A stretch of DNA of 64,000 bases from Nannobrachium achirus (GCA_963921795.1 OY997649.1:59236598-59300597); one strand, 5' to 3'. Positions 32,461 through 42,985 are shown, counted from the stretch's first letter. Translations and numbers: made by a program. Notes: generated by a model from the sequence alone, not told the origin.

Positions 32461-32570
32461 ATAACCCTGAGCAGCGCAAAGGCGAGGCAGCTGCTAATTA
32501 AATCAATATGAGATAATGAAGTGCAATTAGAGCTCTCTCTCTGGCTGCGTGCTATGGGCCCCGATCCTCA
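32461..32570. promoter_or_regulatory. Candidate conserved non-coding element
   Basis: Unique sequence combining an E-box and homeodomain-like sites: GGCAGCTGCTAATTAAATCA, ATATGAGATAATGAAG, TGCAATTAGAGCTC. Looks like vertebrate enhancer-type DNA by motif content only. Confidence 0.35.
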
Positions 32571-32830
32571 GCTGTAAGCACTGCTTCCCTCCCTCTGGGC
32601 TCGAGCCTCTTTAGAACCTGTTAGTTTTTCCACTTCCAGGAGCCACACAACACAATCCCCCCACATGCAGCAGAGACGTTGGGTTGAGACTGGGAGTGAT
32701 CGCCGGGGCTCCCCGGGCTGCCGACGCATTCAACAACACTCAAACAACATAGTTCTGCTCTCCGTTTATCCTCACCTTTACCTCTCTGGGTCGGATCACT
32801 CGCACGCTGGTGTTTGGTTCCTTTGTCCTT

Positions 32831-32831
32831 T

Positions 32832-32884
<53 letters not shown>
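32831..32884. repeat. (CT)n microsatellite
   Basis: About 27 CT units. Confidence 0.95.
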
Positions 32885-32893
<9 letters not shown>

Positions 32894-32898
32894 CCTCT

Positions 32899-33063
32899 GT
32901 TTTTGAGCGGTGGTCACACCGTCTCCATAGCGTGGCCGTGTGTGTAGGTATGTTTGTTTGTTAGTTAGTTTGTTTGTATGTGGGTGGGTCTGTATGTAGC
33001 CTCAAGCCTGTGTAGTACCTTTTCTGACCACACATGTTAAGGGAGGGGCGCTGTTGTCCAGGC

Positions 33064-33116
<53 letters not shown>

Positions 33117-33179
33117 GGGGGGGGGGGGGGGGGGGGGGGGGGAGAACCACCGCTCAGTTCACACGGGTGTGATTTTTTT
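32899..33179 (+). mobile_element. Family P unit with (CA)n and G-run
   Basis: TTTTGAGCGGTGGTCACACC, GTCTCCATAGCGTGGCCGTG, CCTTTTCTGACCACACATG, about 24 CA units, a 27-nt G-run, then ACCACCGCTCAGTTCACACG and TGATTTTTTT. Confidence 0.75.
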
Positions 33180-33263
33180 CTCCTTTTCTAATTTCCACCT
33201 TCTCCGATGTCACTAAACCTGTCAACTTGTATGATTGCTGTTTTTAAAGCCACTGCATTGATA

Positions 33264-33434
33264 TTTCAATTCAATTCAATTCAATTCAAAGGAGCTTTAT
33301 TGGCACGAGAAAACATACGTTTACATTGCCAAAGCAAGTGTCACAAATAAAATAAAAACTGTTGAAAATGGGGAACATTGGAGGGGGGTACAGCATTGTG
33401 TAAACAGAGCTATGTCACATTTTATATATATATA
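33264..33434 (-). mobile_element. LINE-type 3' tail with (TTCAA)n
   Basis: TTCAATTCAATTCAATTCAA, then AGGAGCTTTATTGGCACGAG and ACATTGCCAAAGCAAGTGTC, a common fish LINE 3' end read on the reverse strand. 3' tail repeat is (TTGAA)n. Confidence 0.55.
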
Positions 33435-33508
33435 TACAGGGTATAAAGCTTTTGGAACAAATAGCAGCAATATTTTTTCTCAAAATGCATTTAAAGGTAT
33501 CAGCTCTG

Positions 33509-33632
33509 TTTCATACTGTATGTGCAGTAGGTCTAGATGTTTCATACTGTATGTGCAGTAGGTCTAGATGTTTCATACTGTATGTGCAGTAGGTCTAGAT
33601 GTTTCATACTGTATGTGCAGTAGGTCTAGATG
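33509..33632. repeat. 31-bp minisatellite, 4 units
   Basis: TTTCATACTGTATGTGCAGT plus AGGTCTAGATG, four identical units. Copy 2 has eight. Confidence 0.97.
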
Positions 33633-34172
33633 TCAATCCATGGTTTGTAGTCCTTAGGGTGGTTGTGTTTCTAGCCTTCTTTTGTCACAACAGTTCACAA
33701 ATCTGCTATTTCATTGGTGAAAATATTGTGACTGCAGGTATACATGTATGCAGTTGAGATGGTAATGGATAAACTAGTACTGGTAGTAACTGTTAACATA
33801 CAGTAAACAAACGAAAATATTGTTATAGTGTTATACGTTGTATTGGTTATTTGCCCCAGTTTACAGCCTTACATCCTTAGTTGCCATCATGTTCAGATTT
33901 CAGATTTGTACTGAAGGGGACAGCATCACATTTTCGAGGGGGTCCCATGCACAAGATGCGTAGAAACATACAGTACTAGTATACAGATCATGAATGTAAG
34001 TTTATTTTCTCTTGTGTTGTTGATGTTGCCCTACTTGACTCTTGCAAGTCACCAGATGGCACTATTTAGCTTCCACATACAGTTACTGTATAAGTAAGTG
34101 TGGAAGAACATGTCAACTATCCCTTATTGCCCTCACATCTCCTCCAGCAGCAAGTCTCCTGCTCTTTTAAAA

Positions 34173-34541
34173 CGGTGGTTCTACAACCTTTTCGGACTGC
34201 GACCCCACAATTTAATCAGATTTGAACTGGGATCGACCCCCACACCCTGACAAGCACTTGGAATTGTAGTTGAGGCATGTACATTTAGTTTGACTCTGTA
34301 CCACAGAAATATTGTGAAAATAGCAGATCTACTAGCTCACAGTGGGCTTGTAGATCGGCTATTCTCACGGCTTTTTCCTCTTTCTTATATTTTTTTGGAC
34401 AATTTGGCCAGATTTATAGTGTAGGCTGTTGATTACTTTTGATGCAATGATGGTCTTTTTCTTTTCTTTCTTTTTTCTTTTGTTGTGGCATTAAAAAAGG
34501 TCTTAAACGTCCTTAAATTGACACTTCACTGTTATCTGGGG
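34173..34541. mobile_element. Family M fragment with short core
   Basis: Left end CGGTGGTTCTACAACCTTTT; core hairpin 34,316-34,370 (GTGAAAATAGCAGATCTACT ... GATCGGCTATTCTCAC). The right end is lost at the junction with family G. Confidence 0.72.
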
Positions 34542-34542
34542 A

Positions 34543-34756
34543 CAGGGGTTTTCAAACCTTTTTGCCTCATGGCAACCCTGCAAATAACCTTTTCATCCAC
34601 GGCACTACTGAATTACACTGTTGATTTTTAGAATCTTACACGTAGGCTATGTCACGGAGAAATATCTGTTCCCATCATCAAATTATTCTGAGGCACCCCT
34701 GGACTGCCATCACGGCACCCCAGGGTGCCCTGGGTCACCCGCTTTGAAAACCCCTG
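34543..34756. mobile_element. Family G, 214-bp deletion derivative
   Basis: CAGGGGTTTTCAAACCTTTT to CGCTTTGAAAACCCCTG. Present in both duplicate copies (54,999-55,219). Confidence 0.75.
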
Positions 34757-34796
34757 TTCTAGAAGCACTGGCCCTGCGGGACCCTGCATGACCTTT

Positions 34797-35114
34797 AATG
34801 AATTGCATTTTTTTTTTTTTTTTTTGCATTTTTATAGCGCTTTTCCAAGTGCTCAAAGCGCTTTACAATGGTTCATTCATTCATACATTGGGAAGTGAAG
34901 TGGCGAACATTCGACGCCAGCGTCCTCACTTCCCACATTCACACACCAATGGTGGCAAGCTTGCACCAACCAACTCATTGGAGGCAATGTGGGGTTCAGT
35001 GTCTTGCCCAAGGACACTTCGACATGTTGACAGGAGGAGCTGGGATTTGAACCTCCGAACCACGGATCATTGGCCAACCCACTCTACCTCCTGAGCTACA
35101 GCCGCCCCACGAAC
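34797..35114 (-). mobile_element. tRNA-derived SINE, only in copy 1
   Basis: On the minus strand: GGGGCGGCTGTAGCTCAGGA (A box TAGCTCAGGAGG), GGTTCAAATCC (B box), then AGTGTCCTTGGGCAAGACAC and a poly-A tail (T-run 34,807-34,825). TSD ACCTTT at 34,791-34,796 and 35,115-35,120. Copy 2 has the empty site near 55,254. Confidence 0.88.
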
Positions 35115-35404
35115 ACCTTTGTGTCTGGTTGCTTTTTACTCTGCAGCAAGCGGTGCCCATAGCAACACCTGGCTGTCAGGCTGCAATATACAAAGAGCCT
35201 ATGAATCCTCTGAATCCAGCCGTGGTTACCAGTCTCAACATTTGACTACTAACACAGGGCCATATCGTCACTGTCAGGCAGAAACCTCGTATCTCCAAGT
35301 TTAAAATGTGTACGTTCTTTCCCAAAGTAAAGCCCTGCTTCACCATACAAGGCCGTCGCACAAAGGTAGTGAAAACAGCCGATCTACAAGCACACAACGC
35401 CTCG

Positions 35405-35993
35405 AACTGACTACTGTAACTCACTTTTCACCTGCCTTAGCAAAACCTCCATGGACCGCCTACAACTAATCCAAAATACTGCCGCCAGACTTCTCACCAG
35501 GTCCAGTAGAAGATGCCACATCACCCCTGTCCTGGCCGCCCTGCACTGGCTCCCCATTAATTTCAGGGTCCAGTTCAAAGTATTAGTGCTCGTGTACAGA
35601 GCTCTGCATGATCAGGCTCCGAGCTACATAACAGATCTGGTCGATCGCTATGAGCCTGAAGGGGCCCTAAGGTCTGCTGAGCAGGGTCTGTTAATAGTTC
35701 CAAGGACTCATTTAAAAACAAAAGGTTATAAGGCTTTTCAAGCTGTTGCCCCCAAACTTTGGAACGCTCTTCCACAAGCCTTGAGATTTGCAGCCTCTGT
35801 CGATATTTTTAAAAAGAACCTCAAAACGCTATTATTTGAACGGGCATTTGTTGTTGGGATTTGATTCTAATTTATATTTCTTAGTAACTAACTGTATAGC
35901 CTGTTTCCGACTTGCCTTGTTTTTATATTGTTTTATTGTGTTTTTTCATTCAATGCCTGTACAGCACTTTGTGAGATCTCTCTGTAAAAGGTG
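35405..35993 (+). mobile_element. 5'-truncated L2-like LINE
   Basis: Holds the reverse-transcriptase C-terminal coding tail and a 3' UTR with GTACAGCACTTTGTGAGATC and CTCTGTAAAAGGTGCT, the usual ending of fish L2-type LINEs. It lies inside the core hairpin of the family-L MITE. The usual short A/T-rich repeat tail is absent. Confidence 0.85.
35406..35864 (+). pseudogene. LINE ORF2 C-terminal fragment
   Basis: An open frame without its own start encodes the end of a non-LTR retrotransposon polymerase protein. Recognisable blocks in order: DYCNSLF, DRLQLIQNTAARLLT, HITPVLAALHWLP, FKVLVLVYRALH, APSYITDL, and near the end APKLWNALP and FKKNLKTLLF. This is the stretch after the reverse-transcriptase fingers and palm in L2-type elements, which in the full protein copies RNA into DNA at the target. 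The catalytic YxDD motif and the endonuclease domain are absent, so the copy is dead. A methionine at 35,451 is internal, not a real start. The frame stays open to a stop at 35,862-35,864, which suggests a fairly recent insertion. It is not a host gene. Confidence 0.88.
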
Positions 35994-36186
35994 CTGTTTT
36001 CACTAGTTTAAATCATTTTAAAAATGATAAATACAAAACAAACGGTTTTGGACATACACGGTTTCCACCCGACAATGACGATATTTCAGTTAAAACTTCA
36101 CCAGAGATGTTTCCTTCCTGATACTGATTAAGATTGATACCGAGTACCGATCCGATACCAGTGTGTAATTTAAAAACAATTTTGGA

Positions 36187-36355
36187 CAGTGCTTCTCAAT
36201 ATGGGGTTCAGGGACCCCTCAGCGTTCCTTGAGGGGGTTACAAATGGACCGTCACAGGTCTGTAACTCTGAGAGTGTACAAATGGAACCAAATGGACCCG
36301 TACACTATCAGAGTTACGGTGGTCCTTGAAATAAAAATACGTTTGAGGGACCAAT
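36187..36355. mobile_element. hAT-like remnant with family-H hairpin
   Basis: CAGTGCTTCTCAATATGGGG at the left, GTTTGAGGGACCAATG at the right. The H hairpin 36,262-36,317 has arms GTAACTCTGAGAGTGTAC / GTACACTATCAGAGTTAC. Copy 2 counterpart at 56,126-56,181. Confidence 0.6.
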
Positions 36356-36792
36356 GATCTAGGAATAAATACATTTTCCACTAACAATTGTTTTAAATGC
36401 TGTTATGAGTTAGTGAAATAATAACGTAAATACTGTAGTATAGTAAGAGTATAAATCAGTAGTGCAACATCAATTGAAGTAGTGGTATCAGATTGGCATA
36501 GTGTGACACTCATTGATACCAGCATTTTAGGTATCTTCGGAACTCTAGTTGATGCCCATCAGGCTATTCAGGAGTGGTATAGGAGAAACTGAGAGTGGAG
36601 ACACATGGAGAGGTTACAGGTAAGAGCAGAGAAATAATGTAAAATGAATAGACTTAAAGAGTCTTACACTAGACGTCTGCTCTGGGTCCGATTGAGTTGA
36701 CAACTCACTGTTGTGGGACACATTTTTATGGGTCACAAGTAAATATCCTTAAACTTTTGGTTGCCTACATTTTGTTTTAAACCATTAACTAA

Positions 36793-37250
36793 GGGGGCAC
36801 AGTGGCACAGTTGTTAGCGCTGTTGCCTCACAGCTAGAAGGTTCTGGGTTCGATTCCCGCCGGGGGACGCTGTGGGCGCTGGGGGCATGTTCCCTCCTCC
36901 GCGTCATCAGCGCCCACACCCTAGGTGGTGTTGGCAAAAGGGCCTTTCTTTGTGGTGTTTGTGTGTTCTCCCTGTGTCTCCTAGGGTAGATACCCTCACA
37001 AAAACATGCAGTAATCCTGGTCTCTATAATGCCTCCCCTGGGGCGCCTGATGGAGGGGAAAGGAACTGGTTGGAATAACGTGTTCCCCCCATCAGGTGAA
37101 AAGAAGCAATTTGGACTACTCATGCATAGGAAGCATGAGGTCAGTCCGTTGTCTCCCCAGGTGCGGCAGAGGGAGAGCAGAGCCCAGGATTACAGTCTAG
37201 GCAATTGGCACTGGGTGAAAAACCTGGTTACAAAATCGTGGGAGAAAAAT
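36793..37250 (+). mobile_element. tRNA-derived V-SINE-like element
   Basis: GGGGGCACAGTGGCACAGTT, GTTAGCGCTGTTGCCTCACA, perfect B box GGTTCGATTCC at 36,847-36,857, then the body shared with 29,066. It ends GAAAAACCTGGTTACAAAAT then CGTGGGAG. Present in both duplicate copies, so it predates them. Confidence 0.85.
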
Positions 37251-38157
37251 TAAAAAAATATGTATTTCAAAATAATGTCAAAAAGAATTTATCGCATTTC
37301 TCTTTTGGGTCTCGAGCTAAACCAGTTAGTTGACATGTACTTACAGTACTTTCTTTCAATAAATATTGGATAGAAAATGTCCAATATATCACCAGTGTTA
37401 TATCATATACAGTACATGAATATGCATCTCATCATGATCATCGCCAGTGAATCTATGAATGGCTATATACAGAATATTAACAGTGAAAATAAGGCTGATA
37501 TGCTGCTATGTAGTGTCAAATGGCCTTCAGCAATGATGGATAATACACAGTAGGCCTATATGTACAATCTTACACTGATGATCACCTGCCACTCTTACAT
37601 ATTTACAGCACAAGATGCTCTGAAAAGTCAACAAACATTTACAGATGGAAAGGTGTGTATGTGTATGTGCGACCATGCGTGTGTGAGACTGACTGTGTTT
37701 GTGTGAAAACAAGAATTGTTCTACTCTGTGCTCTTGTCTTGTTTTCCTTGTGGCATCAGCGGCACTTAGCACGGCGCGTCTTCAATGCCACGCGCGGTGG
37801 TGACGTCTAATGGGCTTTTAAGAGCGTCGCAAAGGGGACTATTTGTGTACCATCAGCGGAGCCCTGTGATCCCTATGTGACAACAGCATTTTAAACCTGC
37901 TCCCGAGCGCCGTTCTACGGTGACTACACCCGGAGAGCAGGCGTCTTTTCCCCAGGGGAGCGATGTGTGCTTCCCAGATCATACAGCTCAACTTCTCTCT
38001 CACTTTCCAACCCGGGTGTCTTGTTTTCAGCGACAGACAGACTGAAAAAGAAGGAAAAAAAGACACTTGATTTCTCCACTCACTTTTTTTTCTCCCCCCT
38101 CAGCTGGAAAACGTACACGTTTGTGAGGGGGGAAACGACGGAACAAGACTAAACATG
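37251..38157. promoter_or_regulatory. Single-copy block, candidate conserved element
   Basis: 37,720-38,000 is repeat-free and well kept between copies (57,570-57,850): AGCGGCACTTAGCACGGCGC, GACGTCTAATGGGCTTTTAA, CACCCGGAGAGCAGGCG. Frames are short and disrupted. Function not established. Confidence 0.3.
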
Positions 38158-38657
38158 GGCGTTTTCGACATTTCTTTGCAGAAGAGAGTGAAAGTTATTT
38201 TTTTTATATTTGTCGCTCGTGGTGATGTTTGCATATTCCCCAGAGAAGTACCTGTTTAAAAGTCATACTTATTATTATTCTTTTTTTTTATCTCCTGAAT
38301 TGAACCTGTGTTCTTCTCTCGTTGGCTGGCAGCAGGTGCCTGTGCCTATTGCCTAAACACGCATAAAGAATGCCAACCCCCCTAAGTGCACATTTTAATT
38401 GCTTTAGTTAAATCCATTTAAGTTAAGTTTTAATTTACATACCATTCAGATATTACTGAGGCCTAAGGATCCATAAATCACTGTGCTGGCCACACCTAGG
38501 CTACGGTACATTATATAGCCATTGGGATCACTAGTGTTACTTAAACTTAACTGACTGTTGGACCCAGGGATTTGGGTATATTTTTACGCTCGGAGAGAAC
38601 TTGGGATCCTCATTTCAGTCTCAGATTTAAATGAACACTGAAACTTTCATTTTATAG
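38158..38657. other. Unassigned spacer
   Basis: AT-rich. The TTAA at 38,395-38,398 is the empty site of an element present in copy 2 (58,233). Confidence 0.6.
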
Positions 38658-39095
38658 CAGGGTTCTTCAACGTTTTTCAAGCCAAGGACCCCTTAGCTGA
38701 GAGAGAGATGAAGCAGGGACCCCCACTTCATATTGTGTAAAATTGTGGTGCAGATTAAAACTTTTCCATATATTATTTCATATAGTTCTATAGCTTAGCT
38801 TCATAGACTTGTTGGACAGCACTGTCATTGTGTATAATCATGCATCATGTTAATGTGTATTTTCAGACAGTTAACTACATAAACCCACAAAACCTTTTCC
38901 CCCCCTCACCAAACGCCAAACCACAAAACGCCTTGCAGTGTGAGGCGTTTTGTGAGATCTGCTATTTTCTGCGAATGTTCCTCTCATCATAGGGATGCTA
39001 GGGTTCAAGTGGTTAATAAAGATTTGGCACCCCCCTGTAGTAACAGTGGTTCCCGGACCCCCTAGGGGTCCGGGAACCACTGTTGAAGACCCCTG
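38658..39095. mobile_element. Family K hAT-like MITE
   Basis: Ends CAGGGTTCTTCAACGTTTTT and GTTGAAGACCCCTG. A decayed core at 38,915-38,973 (CAAAACGCCTTGCAGTGTGA, GGCGTTTTGTGAGATC). Copy 2 (60,105-60,302) keeps both ends but has lost the interior. Confidence 0.8.
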
Positions 39096-39538
39096 CTGTA
39101 TAGGATTGCAAAGACATGACCAGTTGTTGGCTGTTGTCGGTTCCTTTCCTGTATTTGGATGGGCCTACTATTTACTGCATACGGTATTTTTATAGTGCTC
39201 TGTAACCCAAAATGTATGAATGTATGCATGCATGGACACACACACAGGCACACACACAGTTTATGTGACCGAGAGCCCTGAAATATGTATACTGTAGATG
39301 TTTAAAGGCATTTTTTCTAATTACTCATCAGATTAGGGCGGTGCAACAGTCATTGGGGAACATGCAAACGGGCTAGTGGACACATAGACAATAAATAGGA
39401 CAATGAGAAATTGCCAGCCGTGTGTGTGGGTAAGTCATTTGTCTACCTGTGTTAAATACATGCTATTGTGTATGTTGAAAACAATTAGCGTTTTTGATGT
39501 GTCTATGGGGTGGGGGGGGATGACATATTTCTGTAGGC

Positions 39539-39875
39539 CAGGGGTGGGCAACTTTGATGATGGATAGGGCCACTACATTTTACCACTCACTCCACTGGGC
39601 CACAATGCATGTACATTGCTATTTTTGAATTGGAATCATGAAAAGTTACTTTTCTTATTTTATTTTTAAATTTCAAATGCATTTATATGTTCATTATCTT
39701 AATTTTATGAACTTAAATATAAATACATTGGATATCAAAAATACAATAACATTTTAATACTAGTCATTAAGCTACTAATAGACTAGATAGATGTTTGAAA
39801 TTGAAACAATAATATATCAGTATTCCGATCAGTAACCTGCGGGCCGCATTAAGTGGAGGTGGGGGCCGCATGTAG
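39539..39875. mobile_element. hAT-like fragment, only in copy 1
   Basis: Begins CAGGGGTGGGCAACTTTGAT; the 8-mer CTGTAGGC lies at 39,531-39,538 and 39,876-39,883. The right end lacks the expected inverted terminus, so it is damaged. Copy 2 reads CTGTAGGCAGTAGG at the site. Confidence 0.6.
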
Positions 39876-39883
39876 CTGTAGGC

Positions 39884-40165
39884 ATGTATGTTAGAGAGTT
39901 TTAGTTACTTTACAACATTAGTTAATATAAAACATACATTAACCACACAAGCCCTATATTACGCCTTGGCTATTTGAATAGCTGAGCTTGTAGATCAGCT
40001 ATATTTTTCAAAAACAGTTGGACACACTTTTACTTTGGCACAGTAGGTATATTTTGATACCAAGAATTTTGCACTTATACTCAAATAAATAAAATGTCAT
40101 GCAGTACTTTTAACTTGTATACAGAGTACTGTATGTTTATATTGTCGTATTGCTACTTTTACTTG
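39884..40165. mobile_element. Family I fragment with reduced core
   Basis: AGAGAGTTTTAGTTACTTTA and later ACTTTTAACTTGTATACAGA blocks. The core is reduced to AGCTGAGCTTGTAGATCAGC at 39,981-40,000. Copy 2 counterpart: about 60,950-61,320. Confidence 0.55.
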
Positions 40166-40199
40166 AGTAAAAAAAATCATAAAACTTCTTCCTACTGTA

Positions 40200-40720
40200 C
40201 GTGGAGGGTGGGTTTGGGGGATGATGAGAGGGAGCGGAGCGATAGATGGAGAGAGATACCATCTCAGCTGCGATTGAGACAATATAATTATGATATGGAA
40301 ATTACGCCGAGACAGGAAAGTTGAGTTGGAGGGGAGCTCATCTCGTTGAGTCTGCGCCTTTACCTCCCAATCTCCTAGCATGTATCAGTATCAATTACCC
40401 ATGTACCCAAAGCAATTACCAAATAATTCATTTGAAATTCTGTTTTTCCACAACATTATTGCCTGCTTGAAAATGAATTTGTGTGGCAGCTTGAAACGGA
40501 TAAATACGTGTGATGTAGTTTGCACTCTGTTTACTCCTGCGCGAGCCAATGATGTTGACTTTGATAGGCTATATTATATGAAGTGAGAAAGATGCAGCTA
40601 ACCAGCGCGGCAGCAGCGCCTTTCTTTGAACTTCGGGGAGACATTTTGGCGTGCGTGTTTGAAATGCACAAACACACTGTCCTCAACCCTCCATTGAAGT
40701 GGTTCTTCTCAACCTGTGGG
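40200..40720. promoter_or_regulatory. Candidate conserved non-coding block
   Basis: 40,208-40,440 differs from copy 2 (61,352-61,590) at only a few bases by eye. Motifs include ACAATATAATTATGATATGG, CCAAAGCAATTACCAAATAA. No consistent coding frame. Confidence 0.4.
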
Positions 40721-40798
40721 CTGAGGATATTGCAAGTGGGCCTTGCAAATAATAGGCAGATGCCGGCAGGTCATTTGTACCCATGGCATCCTATAGTG

Positions 40799-41301
40799 CA
40801 GGGGTTTTCAAAGTGGGTGACGGGGCACCCTGGGGTGCCGCGACGGCAGTCCTGGGGTACCGCGAGATCATTTGATAATATTTGGAATTTATTTGGACAC
40901 TTGAGAAAATATTTAGTATCATTTTAAACTTGAAGTACAAAGTTATTTTCAGTCAGTTAACCAAAATGGCTAATACCTCAACGTTTTCCTCGCAACATAA
41001 CCTAAAATATCATTACTGTCAGGCAGAAACCTCTGTCGCACAAAATTAGTGAAAACAGCCGATCTACAACCACATCGCGAGGCGTTGTGTGCTTGTAGAT
41101 CTGCTGTTTTCACTAGTTTAGTACATTTTATAGATGATAAATACAAAACGAACCATTTTGGACATACAAGGTTTCCACCCGACAACGATGATATGCTATA
41201 AATATAAGGTGCTTGGAGTGAAAATTATAATGTAGGGGTACCTCGGATTAAAAAAAAATATTTATGGGGTGACCTGAGACAAAGAAGTTTGGGAACCCCT
41301 G
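40799..41301. mobile_element. Family G hAT-like MITE with nested L
   Basis: Ends CAGGGGTTTTCAAAGTGGG and TTTGGGAACCCCTG. Perfect 8-bp TSD CTATAGTG at 40,791-40,798 and 41,302-41,309. Family L with a core (41,049-41,117) occupies 41,007-41,194. Confidence 0.9.
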
Positions 41302-41407
41302 CTATAGTGTGTGGTTTCAATGTACAGATTATGGATTTTATATTTAGACTGAGGATATGTTCTTGGTTTACCTGTGATCCTAGATTACTATTTCTATGCA
41401 TTTGTAC

Positions 41408-42210
41408 TAGGGATGCCCCGATCACGTTTTTTTTTTGCTCCCGATCCGATACCGATCAAATATTATTGCTTCAGATTCGATCCCGATCTTTCCCGATCCG
41501 ATCTTTTGGCAAGGCATTAAGAAAAAAAAATTCTATTCATTCTATCACTTGTATCAGTGCAGCACTGAATCAACAAATTAAAAACAAAGCTTATGAGTAG
41601 TGTATAGTGATATAGGCCTACTAGTGCAGTGTTTCTCAAGCATTGTGCAGCGGACCTTTGGTGTGGCCTTTGAAATTTGGCAGTGAAGTCACGATTTAAG
41701 GACTTTTAAAACCTGTTTAATACCTCAAAGAATATAATAAAATAGACCATTACAGCATCAAAAATAATCAACAAACTATATAAAAACTGGTAAAACATTG
41801 GCCATTTTTAAAGTTGAAACAAAATAAGTTAAGAACCAATTAACCAGTCTGCTTGAAAAGTATGCATCTGTAGCAGCTAGTTGACAGTGCAGAGAGACAT
41901 AATTGCCTTCCTTTGATCCATTACAAGGGGCCATTACTACTTATTGGCATCAGCTGCCAGCTGGACACAGAGTCTGACACAAACAATCACCTCCCCTCTG
42001 CAGGGCTCGGTGCCTGTCTCATTTCTCCAAAAGCCCTTGAATATGATTGAAAATGATTAAGGATTACTGTGATTATGGTAAGCTTATCGCATTCACCTTA
42101 CCTGTAACTTTCACTACTCCCAGAAAATATTTTTTTCCCGATCTCCGATCTTATAAAAATGACCATATCGGCGGCCAATCCGATCACGTGATCGGGATCG
42201 GGCAACACTA
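41408..42210. mobile_element. Family F hAT-like element, only in copy 1
   Basis: Starts TAGGGATGCCCCGATCACG and ends ATCGGGATCGGGCAACACTA. Perfect 8-bp TSD ATTTGTAC (41,400-41,407, 42,211-42,218). Copy 2 shows the empty site at about 62,702-62,715. The interior 41,880-42,060 is unusually unique-looking. No transposase frame. Confidence 0.92.
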
Positions 42211-42243
42211 ATTTGTACGTATTACCTTGTGTTTTTTCCTTGC

Positions 42244-42298
42244 TTACTGTAAATCGCTCTGGATTAAGAGCATCTGCTAAATGCCTGAATTGTAAATT
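42244..42298 (+). repeat. SINE/LINE 3' tail fragment
   Basis: GTAAATCGCTCTGGATTAAG and AGCATCTGCTAAATGCCTGA match the widespread fish tail. Counterparts at 62,735-62,790 and, in another copy, 62,588-62,640. Confidence 0.65.
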
Positions 42299-42371
42299 GG
42301 CAAAACGCATATATTTTATAGATAATATAACATGTAGCCATGTATGATATGTACTGTATGTATTGTGTATG

Positions 42372-42610
42372 TAGGGATGGGACGATATGAAAATTTCATA
42401 TCACAATTATTGTGACAAAAGAAATCGCGATTTACGATATTATCGCGAAAATCAATATCCATTATCCTGGGGCGGAACATTTGCCAAACAATAGCCGATC
42501 TACCAGCTCGCGAGCTTGTAGATCGGCTATTTTTTGGCAAAGACATTTGATAGAGATTGAACAAAAAGATTGTATCAAGTACGTATATTATTATAAGTAC
42601 CTTTTACCTT
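42372..42610. mobile_element. Family D hAT-like MITE, left half
   Basis: TAGGGATGGGACGATATGAA, then ATTATCGCGA and ATCCTGGGGCGGAAC, and a reduced core at 42,488-42,533. Right half absent. Copy 2 at 62,873-63,110 has a slightly longer apex (GCGACGCGTTGTGAGC). Confidence 0.8.
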
Positions 42611-42633
42611 TTTTTTGTACCTTTTTACGCTTA

Positions 42634-42715
42634 CCTCCCTAATCGGGAGATAAGTAACCGTCAGGTCGCATACACAAACTTTAGAAGGCAATGGCAGCCA
42701 ATCAGGAGGGTGACG
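42634..42715. repeat. Family N repeat fragment
   Basis: CTCCCTAATCGGGAGAT and GGCAGCCAATCAGGAGGG; related copies at 53,017-53,086 and 63,141-63,219. Confidence 0.65.
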
Positions 42716-42717
42716 GC

Positions 42718-42985
42718 CTTTAAGTAAAAGTATCAATACTGCATTGTTGGCTTCTGTAGAAATATATACTCTGTTACAAGTACAAGTCCCACATTCAAAA
42801 TGCACTTTGATAAAAGTATCAACATCAAAATATACTTTAAAAAAAGTCCATTTCACAAGTTAAAAATGTATAAACAATCTTTTGAAAATAGCCAAACCTG
42901 TATTGTGAGCTTGTAGATCTTCTATTTTCAAATGGCTGAAATATACTGTATATGGGGCTGAAATGGTTAGTGTGTTTTATAATAT
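42718..42985. mobile_element. Family I fragment with reduced core
   Basis: TTTAAGTAAAAGTATCAATA and following I-type blocks; core 42,888-42,936 has lost most of the left arm (TAGCCAAACCTGTATTGTGA, GCTTGTAGATC). Copy 2 at 63,224-63,490. Confidence 0.7.

Larger units (their letters stand above)
35262..36084. mobile_element. Family L MITE, only in copy 1, split by a LINE
   Basis: Ends ATATCGTCACTGTCAGG and CCCGACAATGACGATAT. Left core arm ends at 35,404 (CAACGCCTCG); L resumes at about 35,994 with CTGTTTTCACTAG. Copy 2 reads straight through at 55,400 (CAGGGCCATGTTAGTTAAAA). Confidence 0.85.

Noticed and set aside
34995..35114. Possible tRNA gene on the minus strand
   Set aside because: The A and B boxes belong to a SINE with target duplication and poly-A tail.
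35451..35864. A 137-residue host protein
   Set aside because: The residues match the conserved C-terminal tail of L2-type LINE proteins, and the frame continues upstream without a start into truncated LINE sequence.
36793..36870. Possible tRNA gene (good B box)
   Set aside because: It is the head of a SINE with a long non-tRNA body and an additional copy; no cloverleaf of normal length was found.
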